NCBI RefSeq assembly: GCF_000169335.1
Contig: NZ_AAXW01000058.1
Span: forward strand, 1-26,861
Origin: Crocosphaera chwakensis CCY0110
Lineage (GTDB): Bacteria > Cyanobacteriota > Cyanobacteriia > Cyanobacteriales > Microcystaceae
Direction: 5' to 3'
DNA length: 26,861 nucleotides
Made by a program: the position numbers and the translations under genes. This document shows positions 25,506 to 26,861 of the stretch, piece after piece (within the stretch, counting starts at the first letter, position 1; the number at the start of each line of letters is the position of its first letter). Under the pieces are notes generated by a model. The model did no database searches. It was not told where the DNA came from and saw only the letters and a program-made list of their open reading frames with translations.

Positions 25506-25739
25506 CTATCCTTTGTAAGCAAAAACATCAACTTGAATAGCTTTAATGGGTTGAGTATTTCCTTGAAGCATTAGACGAACCTTTTCAGCAATTTCACTAC
25601 TAAAAATAACTTCTCCACAACGATCGCAAACCTTAGCAGGAATATTTTCAACCATAACTAACTTTCCTTTAACCTCAAAAGTTTCATTAACGTTTCTTTC
25701 TTGAAAATCCTTTGATCCGCAATTATAACAAACAGACAT
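25506..25739 (-). CDS. YgiT-type zinc finger protein, probable antitoxin
   Basis: The 77-residue protein has two CxxC pairs (CYNCG at residues 4-8 and CDRCGE at about 38-43), the zinc-binding pattern of the YgiT/MqsA N-terminal domain, with the family stretch VENIPAKVCDRCGEVIFS. It lacks the helix-turn-helix half of MqsA, so it may bind its partner but not DNA. GGAGG lies 5 bases before the ATG, embedded in the last codons of the upstream DUF4258 gene; the genes are separated by 2 bases and are translationally coupled. Confidence 0.85.
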   Translation of the reverse strand: MSVCYNCGSKDFQERNVNETFEVKGKLVMVENIPAKVCDRCGEVIFSSEIAEKVRLMLQGNTQPIKAIQVDVFAYKG

Positions 25740-25741
25740 AT

Positions 25742-26050
25742 TTACCTCCGTTTTGAATAATTAATCCACTCATTTATATCGGGTTCATAAAGAGTAATAA
25801 TAGTTGTTCTACTAGAATCTAATCGAGATGTTTGAATGTGTAATGGTCTATTTTTCTGAGTAAATCCTAATAAAAGACAACTGGGAGTATATTTATCATT
25901 GGGATAGTCTTCAATAATGATAGCATTTTTTCCTGTTTCCATAATTTCTTCTCTAGTAATATTACGTTCAACAATTCGCTTTAAAGCATGACGGGTTAAA
26001 TCAAATTGTCCAGAAACCAGTTGTTGACGAATTTCCTCTAGAGGTTTCAT
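25742..26050 (-). CDS. DUF4258 protein, probable toxin partner of the YgiT-type gene
   Basis: 102 residues with the DUF4258 pattern: FDLTRHALKRIVERNIT, then IIEDYPNDKYTPSCLLLGF, and RPLHIQTSRLDSSRTTIITL followed by YEPDINEW. DUF4258 proteins have a RelE-like fold and occur as first genes before YgiT-type zinc fingers, a type II-like toxin-antitoxin order. RNase activity is inferred, not shown. It is convergent with the PBECR/DUF2283 pair and divergent from the HigA-like gene. Confidence 0.82.
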   Translation of the reverse strand: MKPLEEIRQQLVSGQFDLTRHALKRIVERNITREEIMETGKNAIIIEDYPNDKYTPSCLLLGFTQKNRPLHIQTSRLDSSRTTIITLYEPDINEWINYSKRR

Positions 26051-26113
26051 TTTTCGATCTCGTTTATACCCACCAAATTATTTATATAAAATATATATTA
26101 ACCCACGCTGACT

Positions 26114-26560
26114 ATGATAAAGAAAACTAGACAAATGACTATTACTTTTAATAGAGACATTTACGGAAGTTTACTTGCTAAGTATCAACCTAAAATTATT
26201 AAAACTGAGGAAGAAAACGAACAAGCGCACCGCAAAGCGGATCTCTTCGAGATCGCCCTTTGTGAAAAACTTTCTCATCTTGAAAATATAAGTTTAGAAG
26301 AATCAGCGTTGTTGGAATTATCAATTACGTTAATTAAAAAATATGAAGCAGAAAATTATCCTATTCCCCAAGCATTACCTCATGAAATATTGGCTCATTT
26401 AATGGAAAGTAGAAACTTAGATGTAAAACAGCTATCAAACATTTTGGGAACAGATTTAATTAATCAAGAAGTATTAACAGGAGAACGAAAAATTACTGAT
26501 AAGGAAGCGATAATATTAAGTAATTTTTTTAATGTGTCTTCTGATTTATTTATAATATAA
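26114..26560 (+). CDS. HigA-like helix-turn-helix antitoxin/regulator with a palindrome-derived insert
   Basis: HigA-type layout: ITFNRDIYGSLLAKYQPKII at the N-terminus, an acidic helical middle (TLIKKYEAENYPIP), then an Xre-type helix-turn-helix (EILAHLMESRNLDVKQLSNI, then GERKITDKEAIILSNFFNV). Family members usually begin at a residue matching Met8 (ATG 26135), so the true start may be there. Residues HRKADLFEIAL between EEENEQA and CEKL come from a GC-rich palindromic stretch (26225-26258) unlike its surroundings, apparently an in-frame repeat insertion. No HigB toxin gene is adjacent. A nucleotidyltransferase gene follows by 25 bases. Confidence 0.8.
   Translation: MIKKTRQMTITFNRDIYGSLLAKYQPKIIKTEEENEQAHRKADLFEIALCEKLSHLENISLEESALLELSITLIKKYEAENYPIPQALPHEILAHLMESRNLDVKQLSNILGTDLINQEVLTGERKITDKEAIILSNFFNVSSDLFII
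26225..26258. repeat. GC-rich palindromic insert within the HigA-like gene
   Basis: GATCTC-TTC-GAGATC (26240-26254) is a perfect 6-bp hairpin, and CCGC-AAA-GCGG (26230-26240) forms a second one just before it. The stretch is much richer in GC than the flanking gene and encodes HRKADLFEIA. Its form fits small palindromic repeats that spread in cyanobacterial genomes, but only one copy is in this window. Confidence 0.5.
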
Positions 26561-26585
26561 TCATTATTTGTACAAAAAAAGAACA

Positions 26586-26861
26586 ATGAAAAAAACACCG
26601 TTAACGATTAAACAGAAAATTGAAGAAAAAAGGACAGAAATTATTAAAATTGCGGCTAAATATGGTGCGGATAATATTCGTATTTTTGGTTCAGTTGCCA
26701 GAGGAGAAGAAACGGATCAAAGTGATGTAGACTTTCTTATGGATATAGAATCGGGACATAGTTTATTGCATCGTATTAGCTTAATTCAAGAATTAGAAGA
26801 TTTACTAAACTGTAAAGTCGATGTTGCTAAACCTCAAACCCTTCATGAATTGATTCGCGAA
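26586..26861 (+). CDS. MNT-type nucleotidyltransferase, cut by the window end
   Basis: 92 codons are visible and the frame is still open at the window edge. The signature IRIFGSVARGEETDQSDVDF matches the GSxxRGexxxxSDxD motif of minimal nucleotidyltransferases (MntA/MNT, Pol-beta fold), with both metal-binding aspartates of DVD present. Such proteins act as antitoxins by AMPylating a HEPN ribonuclease partner, whose gene usually follows and would lie beyond 26861. It lies 25 bases after the HigA-like gene on the same strand. Confidence 0.88.
   Translation, partial: MKKTPLTIKQKIEEKRTEIIKIAAKYGADNIRIFGSVARGEETDQSDVDFLMDIESGHSLLHRISLIQELEDLLNCKVDVAKPQTLHELIRE

Overview
The window looks like cyanobacterial chromosome, most like a low-GC unicellular group of the Crocosphaera/Cyanothece type. 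Evidence: seven exact HIP1 octamers (GCGATCGC at 3325, 7757, 9205, 16856, 18566, 19873 and 20640), a PEP-CTERM protein, a zinc-ribbon kinase with WD40 propellers, heptanucleotide short tandem repeats near gene ends, and an IS200/IS605 element of the kind common in this phylum. The species cannot be fixed from the sequence. No rRNA, tRNA or CRISPR array was seen.

Region 1 (1-7152): about 750 bases without a recognisable gene, then a tandem set: an SPFH/flotillin-like membrane coiled-coil protein and a very large membrane protein. The second gene has been split by an IS200/IS605 element (about 3517-5352; divergent tnpA and tnpB). The 5' half encodes four membrane segments and a TPR-like region. 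The 3' half encodes a GH19 chitinase/lysozyme-like domain and a C39-like cysteine peptidase. Both halves lie in the same frame, so clean excision would restore one protein of about 966 residues.

Region 2 (7178-19535) is mostly housekeeping and cell-envelope genes, often convergent with abutting or overlapping ends: a solute-binding lipoprotein, a small coiled-coil protein, an ExbB/ExbD pair, a secreted or anchored serpin with an atypical hinge, tRNA 2-selenouridine synthase, a PEP-CTERM phytase/esterase-like protein, a class I aminotransferase, a small membrane protein, PyrD, a membrane-anchored ankyrin protein and two small secreted proteins.

Region 3 (19757-26861) is accessory and signalling- or defence-like: a Ser/Thr kinase with about 14 WD40 blades, a heptad repeat array, a two-ORF STAND NTPase, and then genes resembling toxin-antitoxin parts: a PBECR/DUF4258-like protein with DUF2283, DUF4258 with a YgiT-type zinc finger, a HigA-like regulator, and an MNT-type nucleotidyltransferase cut off by the window end.

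The most interesting observation is in the STAND locus. The small upstream ORF (22629-23024) and the NTPase ORF overlap in different frames for only 16 bases. That overlap contains an in-phase G GGA AAG heptamer, the slippery sequence known from the lambda G/GT tail genes. The NTPase frame has no ATG, GTG or TTG for 36 protein-like codons after this point. This suggests a -1 frameshift fusion protein of about 758 residues; a simple inactivating indel is the competing explanation.
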